DNA of 35,487 nt from Gammaproteobacteria bacterium (GCA_018666555.1 JABIZD010000118.1:1-35487); one strand, 5' to 3'. Shown: positions 7,880 through 17,484, counted from the stretch's first letter. Program-made: numbers and translations. The notes: a model not told the origin generated them from the letters alone.

Positions 7880-9247
7880 ATGGCAGATTTTGATTTTGAT
7901 CTTTTTGTAATTGGCGTCGGGTCCGGCGGTGTAAGAGCTGCCCGTATGTGCGCCCAGTACGGGGCTCGAGTTGCCACCGCTGAGGAAAAATATATGGGAG
8001 GAACCTGCGTCAATGTCGGCTGTATACCAAAGAAGCTGTTTGTTTATGCCTCGCACTATCATGAAGATCAAAATGAGGCGGCTGGTTATGGCTGGGAACT
8101 CGGCTCGGCTGAGTTCAACTGGCCGAGGCTGGTCGAGAATAAAGATAAGGAAATAAACCGGCTGAACCAGATTTATAAAGGCATGCTGGATCAATCAGGA
8201 GTGACTCATTTTGAGGGTCGTGCCAGGCTGATAGATGCGCATCGAATTCAAGTAGGAGATCAACTGGTTTCAGCGGATAAAATTTTGATCGCTACCGGAG
8301 GCAGGCCCACAGTGCAGGATATCCCCGGTCAGGAGCACTTGATTACTTCTGATGATGCATTTTACCTGAAATCACTACCCCGCAGGATTCTCATCCTGGG
8401 TGGCGGGTATATTGCGGTTGAGTTTGCTGGTATTTTTGCGGGGTTAGGGGTTGAGACAACCTTGGCCTACCGCGGGGAATTATTTTTGCGGCATTTCGAT
8501 GATGATGTCAGGCGTATGGTTCGAGATGAGCTGGACAAAAAGAATATCAAACTTCATTTTCAGTCCTGTGTCGCATCTGTTAGCCAGCAGTTGGACGCTA
8601 CTTTTGTGGCCACTTACGAGGATGGCAGACAGGTAGAGACTGATTTAATACTGGCGGCTACCGGCAGGCGCCCAGCCGTAGCGGACCTCGGCCTTGACAA
8701 AGTCAAGGTGGCACTGCGGGACAATGGGGCGATTATCATTGATGATCAATTTCGAACCAGTGAATCCAATATATTCGCCCTGGGAGATGTAACCGACAGG
8801 GTTCAATTGACCCCGGTGGCGATTAAGGAGGCCATGTGTTTTGCCAGCAGCCAATTCGGTGGTGTAGACAGTAAAATGGATTACGAGGATATTGCCACCG
8901 CTGTTTTCTGCCAGCCTAATATAGGCACCGTTGGGTTAACTGAAGCTGAAGCTAGGTCAAAATTTTCTGATGTAAGAATCTACCTCTCTAAGTTCAGGCC
9001 GTTGAAACATACCCTGAGCGGCAGCAGTGAACAGTCTTTAATGAAATTGATAGTCGATAATGAGTCAGACATTGTTGTTGGCATCCATATGGTGGGTGCT
9101 GATGCTGGTGAGATCATCCAGGGCATGGCCATAGCGATCAAAGCGGGCGTGACCAAGACCGTATTTGACAGCACAGTGGGCATTCATCCGACTGCAGCTG
9201 AAGAATTCGTAACCATGAGGCAACCCGTCGTCAGTGCGGCAGGTTAA
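7880..9247 (+). CDS. gor: Glutathione-disulfide reductase
   Basis: Reduces oxidised glutathione with NADPH, an FAD flavoenzyme of the cytoplasm. The 455 residues are standard length. Seen: the FAD-binding GVGSGGVRAAR near residue 12, the redox-active disulfide GGTCVNVGCIPKK (C43 and C48), the NADPH-binding GGGYIAVEFAGI near 175, the FALGDV motif, and the C-terminal catalytic HPTAAEE (H436, E441). An AAGGAT ribosome-binding site lies six bases before the ATG. It is followed after eight bases by the DUF429 gene, probably cotranscribed. A GST at 15783 suggests a working glutathione system. Confidence 0.96.
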   Translation: MADFDFDLFVIGVGSGGVRAARMCAQYGARVATAEEKYMGGTCVNVGCIPKKLFVYASHYHEDQNEAAGYGWELGSAEFNWPRLVENKDKEINRLNQIYKGMLDQSGVTHFEGRARLIDAHRIQVGDQLVSADKILIATGGRPTVQDIPGQEHLITSDDAFYLKSLPRRILILGGGYIAVEFAGIFAGLGVETTLAYRGELFLRHFDDDVRRMVRDELDKKNIKLHFQSCVASVSQQLDATFVATYEDGRQVETDLILAATGRRPAVADLGLDKVKVALRDNGAIIIDDQFRTSESNIFALGDVTDRVQLTPVAIKEAMCFASSQFGGVDSKMDYEDIATAVFCQPNIGTVGLTEAEARSKFSDVRIYLSKFRPLKHTLSGSSEQSLMKLIVDNESDIVVGIHMVGADAGEIIQGMAIAIKAGVTKTVFDSTVGIHPTAAEEFVTMRQPVVSAAG

Positions 9248-9255
9248 ATCTAGAC

Positions 9256-9966
9256 GTGGTTGAACGAGTAGTCGGTGTGGATGGTTGTCGAGCCGGCTGG
9301 CTCGCCTGCTACCAACAGGACAATCAGATTCAGGTCTGTCTGTATGCCGGGGTGAGTGATCTAGCCAGTGCTTTACCGGATAGCCGGGTTTTCATCGATA
9401 TGCCGATAGGGCTACCAGAATCAGAAAAACGACTCGTTGAAAAAAAAGCCAGGTCATTGCTCGGTCGGAGGGCCTGCTGCGTATTTTCGGTGCCGAGTCG
9501 AAGTGCAGTCTATGCAGAATCCTACCGGGCAAGCTGCACGGCAAATTTGTTAGCTCAGGGCGTTAAGCTGTCCAAACAGAGTTGGAATTTATGTAACAAA
9601 ATAAAGCAGCTTGACCAGTTCATAAGAGGTGGAGATTCGAAGCTCGATTTTTATGAAGCTCACCCTGAATTAGTTTTTTGCATCTTAAACGGCAGCCCCC
9701 TGCAATTTAAAAAGCAGTCTTTACAAGGCCAGCGGCAGAGAATAGACCTGCTAACTCGGGCGGGTCTGCCAGCGATCGGGCTGCTGGAAGTAGCCTCCAG
9801 GCGCTATCGTCGTTCCCAGGTGGCGATAGACGATATTCTGGACGCGATGGTGTTGTTCGTTCTAGATCAGTTTGAACCCAGGGCTTTATTGGATCAGGCC
9901 ATCACTGACGAATACGGAATTTGCACTAACATGATGGTTCCGACAGCTCAGTTGATTGACCATTAG
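9256..9966 (+). CDS. DUF429 protein (predicted nuclease-like fold)
   Basis: A 236-residue protein beginning VERVVGVDGCRAGWLACY, with FIDMPIGLPES and ARSLLGRRACCVFSVPSR, then DFYEAHPELVFCILNG and QVAIDDILDAMVLFV. This acidic pattern (GVDGC, DMPIGL, EAHPE, DDxLDA) defines DUF429, which has an RNase H-like fold and was proposed to be nuclease-related. Its biochemical role is not established. The start is a GTG with a weak ribosome-binding site, eight bases after gor, so it probably relies on translation from gor. Confidence 0.82.
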   Translation: MVERVVGVDGCRAGWLACYQQDNQIQVCLYAGVSDLASALPDSRVFIDMPIGLPESEKRLVEKKARSLLGRRACCVFSVPSRSAVYAESYRASCTANLLAQGVKLSKQSWNLCNKIKQLDQFIRGGDSKLDFYEAHPELVFCILNGSPLQFKKQSLQGQRQRIDLLTRAGLPAIGLLEVASRRYRRSQVAIDDILDAMVLFVLDQFEPRALLDQAITDEYGICTNMMVPTAQLIDH

Positions 9967-10047
9967 CCAGAGCGATGGGGTATTAACGTAGTTTCCCCTG
10001 TGGATATTTGCTAACGTGCGGATATCTATTAAGGACGGAGTAGGGCA

Positions 10048-11724
10048 TTGGGTGAATTAACGGGAATTATTGCGGCATTGCTGAACTGGCTGGATAGTAT
10101 GCTGGGATCAGCATTTTATTTCCCCTATTTGTTACTGGGTACCGGGGTGTTTTTTACGCTTTATCTGAAAGTACCTCAGATTCGCTACTTCAACCATGCC
10201 TGGCGAGTGGTCCGGGGTAGATACGATAAACCGGATCATAAAGGTGACGTCACTCATTTCCAGGCACTCAGCACCGCCATTGCAGGTACCGTGGGGACAG
10301 GTAATATCGGTGGCGTTGCCCTTGCCATTTATCTGGGCGGGCCGGCGGCATTGTTCTGGATGTGGATGACGGCGTTTTTTGGCATGACCACCAAATTCGT
10401 GGAAGTGTCTTTGTCCCATAAATATAGACAGACCGATGACCGCGGTTTTATTGTTGGCGGTCCCATGTTTGTAATGGAAAAGGGTTTGAACCTGAAGTGG
10501 TTGGCGGTTTTGTTTGCTGTTGCCACAGTGGTTAGCAGCTTCGGTAGCGGCAACATGCCGCAAAGTAATAATATTGCAATTGGCATGCTGTCTACATTCG
10601 GTATACCTGCCTGGGTGACCGGGCTGACGCTGGCCATCTTGCTTGGAATGGTGATCCTGGGCGGTATCAAAAGAATCGTTAAGGTTGCAGAAAAGCTTGT
10701 TCCCAGCATGGCTGTTATCTATTTCATCGGAGGTCTTGCCGTAATCGCAGCGAATATCGACCAGGTGGTACCTTCCTTTTTGAGTGTGCTTCGGGATGCT
10801 TTTACCGGATCGGCTGCTGCCGGAGGTTTTCTCGGTGCCAGTTTTGCCTATGCTTTTAATCGGGGCGTTAATCGAGGCTTATTTTCAAATGAAGCAGGCC
10901 AAGGCAGCGCGCCCATTGCTCATGCTGCTGCCCGAGCCGATGAGCCGATTTCTGAGGGTATGGTTTCGATCCTGGAGCCGTTCATCGATACCATTATCAT
11001 CTGCACATTGACTGGACTGGTGATCCTGGCATCGGGGGCCTGGAACGAAAAACACCAAACGGATTTCCAGAAATTTGATACGCAATTTATTATCGGCACC
11101 TGGCATGAAGATAGTCCTAGTGACCGTGAGCAGTTATTTGCCCATCTGAATTTTGGTGAAAGTACCATCACACCGTTTACTGGTGACATTACGGTGTCCA
11201 ATGGGATTGCAACCACGACTGGATACACGATCATTCATAATCGATCCATCGCTGAAGATGTCCGTTTTGAGCGGGAAGACCAAGCCTATTCAGGGTCATT
11301 GACGATTTCCGACGGCAAGATACTGGAACCTGTCGTCCTCAAGGGCCGGTCCTTGGTGCATTCAGTTGATTTGACTTCAATTGCTTTCACAAGAAGTCTT
11401 TTTGGGGAATTTGGTCGTTACATAGTCTCCATCGGATTGTTGTTGTTTGCTTTTACAACGGCGGTAGCATGGTCCTACTATGGCGATCGTGCCATGACCT
11501 ACCTGTTTGGGACGGGCTCCCTGACGGCTTATCGATTGACTTATGTGCTCGGTTTTTTCCTTGCTGCAATATCAGATACCTCTTTAATCTGGCTGATCTC
11601 AGCTATTACTATCGCCTTGATGACGATTCCTAACTTGTTTTCGATATTGATGCTGCGTAAGGAAATGAAACAGAGTATTGCCGACTACTGGGTCAAGTTC
11701 GAGCAGGATCAATCGCAACGGTGA
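10048..11724 (+). CDS. Sodium:alanine/glycine symporter (AGCS family) with a large extra loop
   Basis: Inner-membrane carrier that imports alanine, glycine or similar amino acids with Na+. At 558 residues it is about 90-100 longer than usual AGCS members. Seen: [19 protein letters not shown] near residue 76, the family signature [20 protein letters not shown] at 270-289, and ten or more hydrophobic segments. Between the helix ending LVILASGAW (332) and the DLTSIAF segment (about 441) lies a polar, helix-free stretch that normal members lack. It contains [10 protein letters not shown] and a beta-rich run including [13 protein letters not shown], and may be a small soluble domain. The start is a TTG preceded by AAGGACGGAG. 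The stop overlaps the next gene's GTG. Confidence 0.9.
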   Translation: MGELTGIIAALLNWLDSMLGSAFYFPYLLLGTGVFFTLYLKVPQIRYFNHAWRVVRGRYDKPDHKGDVTHFQALSTAIAGTVGTGNIGGVALAIYLGGPAALFWMWMTAFFGMTTKFVEVSLSHKYRQTDDRGFIVGGPMFVMEKGLNLKWLAVLFAVATVVSSFGSGNMPQSNNIAIGMLSTFGIPAWVTGLTLAILLGMVILGGIKRIVKVAEKLVPSMAVIYFIGGLAVIAANIDQVVPSFLSVLRDAFTGSAAAGGFLGASFAYAFNRGVNRGLFSNEAGQGSAPIAHAAARADEPISEGMVSILEPFIDTIIICTLTGLVILASGAWNEKHQTDFQKFDTQFIIGTWHEDSPSDREQLFAHLNFGESTITPFTGDITVSNGIATTTGYTIIHNRSIAEDVRFEREDQAYSGSLTISDGKILEPVVLKGRSLVHSVDLTSIAFTRSLFGEFGRYIVSIGLLLFAFTTAVAWSYYGDRAMTYLFGTGSLTAYRLTYVLGFFLAAISDTSLIWLISAITIALMTIPNLFSILMLRKEMKQSIADYWVKFEQDQSQR

Positions 11725-14621
11725 CTAGTTCAGTGCAGCTACCGCCAGTATTCACTCTTGTACAGCGCAGAGAGATAGCGACCCTGAACCTTACAATGCT
11801 TGAATACGAGCATGTCGCCACTGGAGCGCGGCATTTGCACCTGGCGACTGATCATAAGGAAAATGTATTCATGGTGGCACTTCGGACGGTGCCTAGTGAT
11901 TCAACAGGCGTCGCCCATATTCTGGAACATACGGCGCTGTGTGGCAGTGAGCGTTTTCCCGTCCGAGATCCTTTTTTCCTTATGTTACGCCGATCTCTGA
12001 ATACATTTATGAACGCTTTTACTACCAGTGATTACACCGCCTATCCTTTTGCCAGCAGTAATCGAAAGGATTTTTTCAATCTGTTGGATGTGTATTTGGA
12101 TGCTGTGTTTTTCAGCCGCCTGGACCCACTTGATTTTGCTCAGGAGGGCCATCGGCTTGAATTTGAAGAACCGGGCAACAGTCATTCGCAATTGGTGTAT
12201 AAAGGGGTTGTTTATAATGAAATGAAAGGCGCTATGAGCTCCCCGGTTTCAGTGCTGTGGGATTTCCTGCAGAAACACTTATTTCCAAGTGTTACCTATC
12301 ATTATAACAGTGGCGGTAATCCGTCGGATATTCCCAGTCTCACCTATCCAGAGCTGCTTGAGTTCTATCAAACCCATTATCACCCGACTAATGCGGTGTT
12401 CATGACCTTTGGTGATATTGATGTCGATACACTGCATGCTATCTTTGAAGAGCGTGCTTTGAGCCGATTTGAGCGTCGTGATACGGTCATTGAAGTTCCA
12501 CCGGAAAAAAGAATGTCAGCACCTATTGAGGTGTTGGAGCGCTATGCCGTGGATAGCCAACAAACGGAACATAAAACGCACATTATCATCGCCTGGCTAT
12601 TAGGCACGAATACCAATCTTGAGAACCTTTTAAGGGCTAATTTATTATCCGATGCGCTATTGGATACTAGTGCCTCGCCACTCAGGCAAGCCCTGGAAAG
12701 TTTTGCTCACAGCGCGGCGGTATCCCCACTGACCGGTTTAGAAGAAAGTAATCATGAGATGAGCTTTGTCTGTGGTGTTGAAGGCAGTGATGCTGAACAC
12801 GCAGAAGCCTTGCAGGCAGTAATCTTAGGGGTGCTGCAGCAGGTGGCTGAAACAGGTATTGCCAGAGACAGGCTGGAGGCAGTGCTGCACCAGATAGAGC
12901 TGTCCCAGCGGGAAATCGGCGGCGATGGTATGCCCTATGGGCTGCAGCTGGTCTTTTCCTGTATGTCTGCGGCGGTGCATCGTGGAAGCCCAATGGACTT
13001 GCTGGATTTAGATCATGCCTTGGAAAATCTGCGCAAGGATATCCAGGATCCGGAATTTATTAAGAACCTGGTCAGGGATTTGTTGTTAAACAATTCGCAC
13101 AGAGTTCGCTTGAGCATGGTCGCCGATCCGCATTTAAGCCAACAACAGGACGATCAGGAACGACAGCGTCTAGATGAGATTAAAGAAGGCCTGACCGAGA
13201 GTCAGCGTCAATTTATTCTCAAACAGAGCCATCAGTTGACCGAACGGCAGGCCCATGAGGAAGATTTGTCGGTGTTACCAAGCGTTACGCTGGCTGATAT
13301 TCCTGAGGCGGTAACTTACCCGGAACCCCTGGGTTCAAAGACCATAACCCGCTATGGGGCCAGTTGTAATGGCCTGGTGTATCACCAGATCGTTACGGAG
13401 CTCGGAGGTCTGGAAGACGCACAATGGCAGGTTCTGCCATTGTTGGGTCAGTTAATAGGAGAATTAGGTAGTGGCGGACGAGACTATCTTGCCACTCAGG
13501 TTGTCCAGCACGCCATCACCGGGGGACTGAGCGCTTATAGTTCGCTGAGGAACTGCCTCGATGATCGTCATCAACAGCGCGCTTTTTTTGTTTTGGGGAG
13601 CAGAGCTTTGCAGCGTAACGCTGTGCCTATGGTGGATTTGCTCAAGCAAACCCTTGAGACGGTCCGGTTTGATGAGCTGGATAGAATGACGGAACTGGTC
13701 AGGCAAATATTAGCCCGACGGGAAATGGGTGTCACCGGACAGGGCCATAGCCTGGCCATGCTGGCTGCGTCGGCATGGTTCAGTCCCGTGGCCGCATTGA
13801 ATCATCGGTTAAGTGGCCTGGCAGGACTTGAGCATTTAAAATCTCTCGATCTAGCGCTGCAAAAGTCCGGTTCAGCAGACTTGGCAGGTCAGCTGCAAGG
13901 GCTGCATGAATTGCTGCTGAACTCGGCTAAAGTCCCGTTGCTGATCTCAGATGCTGATATCTCCGCTAGTCTGCATGATGTGTTGTTGCAGCGGTGGGAG
14001 AATCGGCCCGAACTAAAAGGTAGCAGAATAAGGTTGGTCGGGGGCAGCACCAGTCCAGATACGGTTTATCTTACTAATACACAGGTAAACTTCTGCGCCC
14101 AGGCTTATGCAGCAGTACCTGTTTCAGATGCTGATAGTGCGGCGCTGAGTGTTTTAGCCAGTGTTTTCGGTAATCATTATCTTCATAACGAAATCAGGGA
14201 AAAGGGCGGCGCGTATGGCGGCGGAGCAAATTTTGATGCCAATAGTGGCGTTTTCCGGCTCTATTCTTATCGAGATCCAGAACTGGAGAGAACCTATGAG
14301 GTCTTTGATAAGGCGGTTGCCTGGGCAAGGCAAGGTCAGTCAGGTAGTACCGCTGTTGAAGAAGCCATCCTGGGTATCGTAAGTGCTCTGGATGCGCCCG
14401 GCTCTCCAGCTGGCGAAGCCCGTCAGTCTTTCCATCTGGCACTGCATGGCCGCAATGCTGGCTGGCGGCAAGCACAGAGACGACAAATACTGATGATCAC
14501 AGCCGATGACGTGCAACGCGTTGCCGAGCATTATTTGCAGGGTCAGATCGCCCGCTCAGTTGTAACTGGAGTAACAGAAAACAACCGCTTTATATCTGAA
14601 TTCGAATGTCATCGCCTATGA
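11721..14621 (+). CDS. PreP-like M16C zinc metalloprotease
   Basis: A 966-residue inverted-zincin protease of the presequence-protease/insulinase group that degrades peptides inside a closed chamber. The zinc motif HILEH is at residues 66-70, with E69 as the catalytic base and the distal zinc ligand in VVYNEMKG (E167). [17 protein letters not shown] and DYTAYPF follow the family pattern, and the C-terminal half carries [13 protein letters not shown], the substrate-binding segment with Tyr. No signal peptide is seen, so it is predicted to be cytoplasmic. The GTG start overlaps the symporter stop (GTGA, 11721-11724), so the two genes are translationally coupled. This raises the idea that released amino acids or small peptides are linked physiologically to amino-acid import. 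Confidence 0.92.
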   Translation: MTSSVQLPPVFTLVQRREIATLNLTMLEYEHVATGARHLHLATDHKENVFMVALRTVPSDSTGVAHILEHTALCGSERFPVRDPFFLMLRRSLNTFMNAFTTSDYTAYPFASSNRKDFFNLLDVYLDAVFFSRLDPLDFAQEGHRLEFEEPGNSHSQLVYKGVVYNEMKGAMSSPVSVLWDFLQKHLFPSVTYHYNSGGNPSDIPSLTYPELLEFYQTHYHPTNAVFMTFGDIDVDTLHAIFEERALSRFERRDTVIEVPPEKRMSAPIEVLERYAVDSQQTEHKTHIIIAWLLGTNTNLENLLRANLLSDALLDTSASPLRQALESFAHSAAVSPLTGLEESNHEMSFVCGVEGSDAEHAEALQAVILGVLQQVAETGIARDRLEAVLHQIELSQREIGGDGMPYGLQLVFSCMSAAVHRGSPMDLLDLDHALENLRKDIQDPEFIKNLVRDLLLNNSHRVRLSMVADPHLSQQQDDQERQRLDEIKEGLTESQRQFILKQSHQLTERQAHEEDLSVLPSVTLADIPEAVTYPEPLGSKTITRYGASCNGLVYHQIVTELGGLEDAQWQVLPLLGQLIGELGSGGRDYLATQVVQHAITGGLSAYSSLRNCLDDRHQQRAFFVLGSRALQRNAVPMVDLLKQTLETVRFDELDRMTELVRQILARREMGVTGQGHSLAMLAASAWFSPVAALNHRLSGLAGLEHLKSLDLALQKSGSADLAGQLQGLHELLLNSAKVPLLISDADISASLHDVLLQRWENRPELKGSRIRLVGGSTSPDTVYLTNTQVNFCAQAYAAVPVSDADSAALSVLASVFGNHYLHNEIREKGGAYGGGANFDANSGVFRLYSYRDPELERTYEVFDKAVAWARQGQSGSTAVEEAILGIVSALDAPGSPAGEARQSFHLALHGRNAGWRQAQRRQILMITADDVQRVAEHYLQGQIARSVVTGVTENNRFISEFECHRL

Positions 14622-14770
14622 GCAGGCCGGTTGCCGGTATTAAACCCAGGTGTTTACCTCGACCCCTTGGGTTAGGGAAGCGCATTGATGGTTTGCTGGC
14701 TTAGCTGACTCGCAAGCCGAATGCTGAATCATAACGGTAGTGAAGTGCAAGATAGGTGCACGATATAGCC

Positions 14771-14860
14771 AATGCAGTAAATATGAATAATGCAGTAGAT
14801 AGAGGTAATGTAGTGAATGTCGATGGAGCAGTAAATAGAGGGCATGTAGAAGCTATAAGT
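14771..14860. repeat. Degenerate 18-base tandem repeat, about five units
   Basis: Five contiguous 18-base units start at 14771, 14789, 14807, 14825 and 14843. The shared core is AATGCAGTAAATAGAGGT-like; units 1 and 2 begin with the same nine bases, and units 3-5 are progressively diverged. In one forward frame they encode hexapeptides NAVNMN, NAVDRG, NVVNVD, GAVNRG and HVEAIS, with valine at a fixed position in the first four. The units abut without spacers, so this is not a CRISPR. Whether it is translated is unknown. Confidence 0.75.
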
Positions 14861-14946
14861 ACCTGCACGGGATCCTTATCTACACGAGACCCTTATTTAG
14901 GAAATATTCAACATAGAATATATCAGTGTCTACAGGAGAGAAGTAT

Positions 14947-14968
14947 CTAGAGGCTATAAAGTCTCTAG
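14947..14968. other. 8-bp hairpin without T-run
   Basis: CTAGAGGC (14947-14954) pairs with GTCTCTAG (14961-14968) with one G-T pair, leaving loop TATAAA. No T-run follows on either strand, so it is not a standard intrinsic terminator. It lies between the 18-base repeat and the dienelactone hydrolase gene. Confidence 0.45.
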
Positions 14969-15095
14969 AAAATGTAAATAATAGAACGCCTAAAGGTCAA
15001 TTGTCCTGCCTGGCTATTATCTGCTGTCGTGGCGTTGTTGTGTGATACTTTAGGACAGCCATGCATTGGAATAACACCAACAAAGGAAGCAACTT

Positions 15096-15770
15096 ATGCC
15101 CAGTCGAGTCGTTCAGTTGACCAGTTCAGATCAACATCCATTCAATGGCTATCTTGCCGAGCCGACAGGGTCTGTTAGAGGCGCGGTTATCGTCATACAG
15201 GAAATATTCGGTGTGAATGCGCATATCAGGGAGGTTTGTGACAGTTATGCCGCCGCCGGTTATCGAGCGCTAGCGCCGGCCTTGTTCGACCGTGTCGAAC
15301 CGGGTATTGAATTAGGATATGGCGGTGCAGACATGATGCAGGGAGTCGAAATCGCTCGCGGTAAACTGAGACGGGAAGAGACACTGCGTGACCTCCAGGC
15401 GGCGATAGATTACCTCGGCTCGAATCAGAAAATTGGTGTGGTCGGGTATTGTTTTGGCGGCTTGATGAGCTGGTTGGTTGCCTGTGAGCTAAAAGGCATT
15501 GCTTGCGCTGTTAGCTATTACGGAGGCGGTGTCAGCGGTGAGATGGAGCGGACTGCGAAAGTGCCAGTGATTTTCCATTTCGGTAAATTGGATGCGCACA
15601 TCCCGATGGAACAGGTTAGCGCGGTGGAACAGGCCTGTCCGGGCTCAGAGGTTCATGTCTACGATGCAGACCATGGGTTCAACTGTAATCATCGGGCTAG
15701 TTTCGATGCTGCTGCAGCAGACCTGGCCAGGCAGCGCAGTCTGGATTTCTTCGCTACACATTTACCGTGA
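15096..15770 (+). CDS. Dienelactone hydrolase family protein
   Basis: A 224-residue alpha/beta hydrolase. Family members hydrolyse dienelactone or related ester substrates; the natural substrate here is unknown. All active-site positions are present: E36 in QEIFG, the nucleophile C119 in GYCFGG, D166 in KLDAHIP, and H193 in DADHGFN. No aromatic-degradation genes are nearby, which argues for a general hydrolase rather than a chlorocatechol pathway enzyme. The ATG has an AAAGGAAG ribosome-binding site. It is followed after 12 bases by the GST gene, probably in one operon. Confidence 0.9.
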   Translation: MPSRVVQLTSSDQHPFNGYLAEPTGSVRGAVIVIQEIFGVNAHIREVCDSYAAAGYRALAPALFDRVEPGIELGYGGADMMQGVEIARGKLRREETLRDLQAAIDYLGSNQKIGVVGYCFGGLMSWLVACELKGIACAVSYYGGGVSGEMERTAKVPVIFHFGKLDAHIPMEQVSAVEQACPGSEVHVYDADHGFNCNHRASFDAAAADLARQRSLDFFATHLP

Positions 15771-15782
15771 TAGGAGCCGCCA

Positions 15783-16490
15783 GTGGCGTATGATTTTTAT
15801 TTCTGGCCGACCCCGAACGGATATAAGGTGTCTATAGCGCTGAAGGAACTCGATCAGGCTTATAATTTAGTGCCTGTTAATATTACCAAGGGCGAGCAGC
15901 ATAACGCTGATTTTGTTTCTATCTCTCCCGCACACAAAATCCCAGCACTGGTTGACCATCGCCCGCGCCATAACCAGGCAAAGACAGCGTTGTTCGAATC
16001 CGGTGCCATCTTGATGTACCTTGCGGAAAAGCATCAGCGTTTGATACCGCGGCAGGCCCAGGCCAGAATGATTTGTCTGCAGTGGTTGTTCTGGCAGGTA
16101 GGAGGGCTTGGCCCCATGGCAGGACAGGCTCACCATTTTCGTTTGTATGCCCAAGACAGGCATGAATATGCTATTCAAAGATACCAGGCAGAGTGCGCGC
16201 GCTTATATGCGGTGCTCAATGTCCAGCTGGAACAATGCCAATACTTGGCTGGCGAGTACAGTATTGCCGATATTGCTTGTCTGGCCTGGGTATATAGGCA
16301 TGAACGGCATGGGATTGTCCTGCAGGACTACCCTTATGTGCAGCGCTGGTATCAAGCACTGCTAACACGGCCTGCGGTAGAAGCAGGGTTTGCAGAGGGA
16401 GCAGCATTAATCGCCTCTGGCGATTACAACAGCCATCTGGCTAAGCGGGAACTGTTTGGTTTGCCTGGTGAAGATGATCTCATCTTGTAA
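15783..16490 (+). CDS. Glutathione S-transferase family protein (Ure2p/YfcG-like)
   Basis: A 235-residue two-domain GST. The N-terminal thioredoxin-like domain shows TPNGYKVSIALKEL, NITKGEQHNADFVSISPAHKIPAL and FESGAILMYLAEKH, where the ES pair binds the glutathione gamma-glutamyl group. The all-helical domain has YAVLNVQLEQCQYLAGEYSIADI. The pattern is closest to the Ure2p-like group, which often has disulfide-bond reductase activity; that activity is inferred. The start is GTG with TAGGAG about seven bases ahead. It is probably cotranscribed with the preceding hydrolase. Confidence 0.9.
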   Translation: MAYDFYFWPTPNGYKVSIALKELDQAYNLVPVNITKGEQHNADFVSISPAHKIPALVDHRPRHNQAKTALFESGAILMYLAEKHQRLIPRQAQARMICLQWLFWQVGGLGPMAGQAHHFRLYAQDRHEYAIQRYQAECARLYAVLNVQLEQCQYLAGEYSIADIACLAWVYRHERHGIVLQDYPYVQRWYQALLTRPAVEAGFAEGAALIASGDYNSHLAKRELFGLPGEDDLIL

Positions 16491-16539
16491 GGACTTCCTT
16501 CAGCGCTGATTGTATCAATTATAGATAAATTGTTATTAT

Positions 16540-16556
16540 TTCTAAAAATTTTAGAA
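16540..16556. promoter_or_regulatory. Perfect 17-base palindrome upstream of the TonB operon, possible operator
   Basis: TTCTAAAAATTTTAGAA is an 8+1+8 perfect inverted repeat located 149 bases before the DUF3450 start. Its 7-1-7 geometry is like Fur/PerR-family boxes, but the sequence is not a good Fur-box match. There is no T-run after it, so a terminator for the GST gene is unlikely. Operator function is inferred from symmetry and position. Confidence 0.4.
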
Positions 16557-16596
16557 CATTAGTGCATATCCTTAGACTGTTTGCTTGACAAACAAT

Positions 16597-16622
16597 GGAT
16601 GCTTCTACATCCTTCGGGATGT
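16597..16622 (+). promoter_or_regulatory. Mutually exclusive hairpins in the leader of the TonB operon
   Basis: ACATCC (16607-16612) pairs with GGATGT (16617-16622) around a TTCG tetraloop, a very stable element. The same CATCC (16608-16612) could instead pair with the upstream GGATG (16597-16601). A further small stem, GTTTG/CAAAC, precedes it. This may be an attenuating or mRNA-stabilising leader; there is no direct proof that it is transcribed. Confidence 0.35.
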
Positions 16623-16704
16623 GCATTTTGCGAGGCAAGCCAGTTAAGGCATTTAGCACAAAAAATACAGACCCATAAGAGTAATAATCCGAATAGGTAA
16701 AATA

Positions 16705-17481
16705 ATGAAACAACTGCAATCCAGTTCAGGGCTGCTAGCAGCACTGCTTCTCTTTGTGTCATTGGTATCGATAAATCCGGTACTGGCACAAAGTCTTGAT
16801 GAAGTATTGGGTGTTCGAGAAGCTACGACATTAGATGGAAAGAACTCTCAGGCTAAAATAGATGAGATAAAAGATGATACCCGCGATCTGCTCTCCCAAT
16901 ATAAGCGGGTGATGAAGGTGGTCGATGGTTTGAAAGTATACAACCTCCAGCAAGAGAGGTTGATCAGAAACCAGAACGAAGAACTAGCAGAACTCGCAAA
17001 TTCAATTGACAGTGTTACCGTAATCGAAAGACAGATCGGTCCTTTGATAGAAAGGATGATCGATAATCTGGCTAAATTCGTCGAGTTGGATGTGCCTTTC
17101 CTGATGAGTGAGCGAGAGGATAGAATCGCCTTCCTTCAGGAAACCCTTGATCGTGCAGATGTCAGCGTGGCAGAAAAATTCAGTCAGGTGATGCAGGCTT
17201 ATCAAGTCGAAAATGCCTATGGATCTACTATCGAAGCCTATACCGATATGATCGAAGTCGGTGGTAAGAAAACTAATGTTGATATGCTCAAGTGGGGCCG
17301 TGTTTCTCTTGTTTTTCAGACGCTAAATGGTGAAACCACCGGTGTCTGGGATAATGAAAAGCGGGACTGGGTAATTTTAGGCGATGAATTCAGGGCAGGC
17401 GTGAGAGATGCGTTGCGTATAGCACGTAAGACACAGACCGCGGATCTTGTGAAATTGCCAGTAAGAGCGGCAGGAGAGTAA
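16705..17481 (+). CDS. DUF3450 protein of a TonB system
   Basis: A 258-residue exported protein. A signal peptide (MKQLQ, then a hydrophobic run ending NPVLAQS) precedes a long helical, probable coiled-coil region (about residues 45-110: IDEIKDDTRDLLSQYKRVMK, LQQERLIRNQNEELAELANS). The C-terminal half carries the DUF3450 pattern with ENAYGSTIEAYTDMIEVGGK, LKWGRVSLVFQTLNGETTGVWD and WVILGDEFR. Genes of this family typically head TonB-exbBD clusters in marine gammaproteobacteria; the role is probably periplasmic. It is the first gene of the operon, three bases from the next. Confidence 0.9.
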   Translation: MKQLQSSSGLLAALLLFVSLVSINPVLAQSLDEVLGVREATTLDGKNSQAKIDEIKDDTRDLLSQYKRVMKVVDGLKVYNLQQERLIRNQNEELAELANSIDSVTVIERQIGPLIERMIDNLAKFVELDVPFLMSEREDRIAFLQETLDRADVSVAEKFSQVMQAYQVENAYGSTIEAYTDMIEVGGKKTNVDMLKWGRVSLVFQTLNGETTGVWDNEKRDWVILGDEFRAGVRDALRIARKTQTADLVKLPVRAAGE

Positions 17482-17484
17482 GTA

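Larger units (their letters stand above)
14622..15095. other. 474-base intergenic region, AT-richer, with repeats and hairpins
   Basis: No convincing gene. A GTG-started 64-codon frame (14756-14950) covers the tandem repeat but has no good ribosome-binding site and no recognisable family. A stem AACCCA (14643-14648) / TGGGTT (14668-14673) just after the protease gene may be a transcript-end structure without a T-run. Further hairpins lie at 14904-14921 and 14947-14968. The dienelactone hydrolase promoter should lie in the last 100 bases, but no clear -35/-10 pair was found. Confidence 0.6.

Noticed and set aside
7754-8194. 146-codon minus-strand frame overlapping the start of glutathione reductase
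   Set aside because: It is antisense to the well supported gor gene, and its protein shows no family pattern.
9967-10047. Repeated GGATAT elements (near 10003 and 10020) before the symporter as an operator
   Set aside because: The match is only about six to eight bases, and such AT-containing words are common by chance.
14771-14860. CRISPR array
   Set aside because: The 18-base units abut with no spacers and diverge from one another, and no cas genes are present.
14947-14968. Intrinsic terminator
   Set aside because: The 8-bp stem is sound, but no T-run follows on either strand.
16521-16541. Classical Fur box in the AT-rich stretch before the TonB operon
   Set aside because: The GATAAATTGTTATTATT stretch resembles half of a Fur box but lacks the inverted symmetry; only the nearby palindrome at 16540-16556 is truly symmetric.
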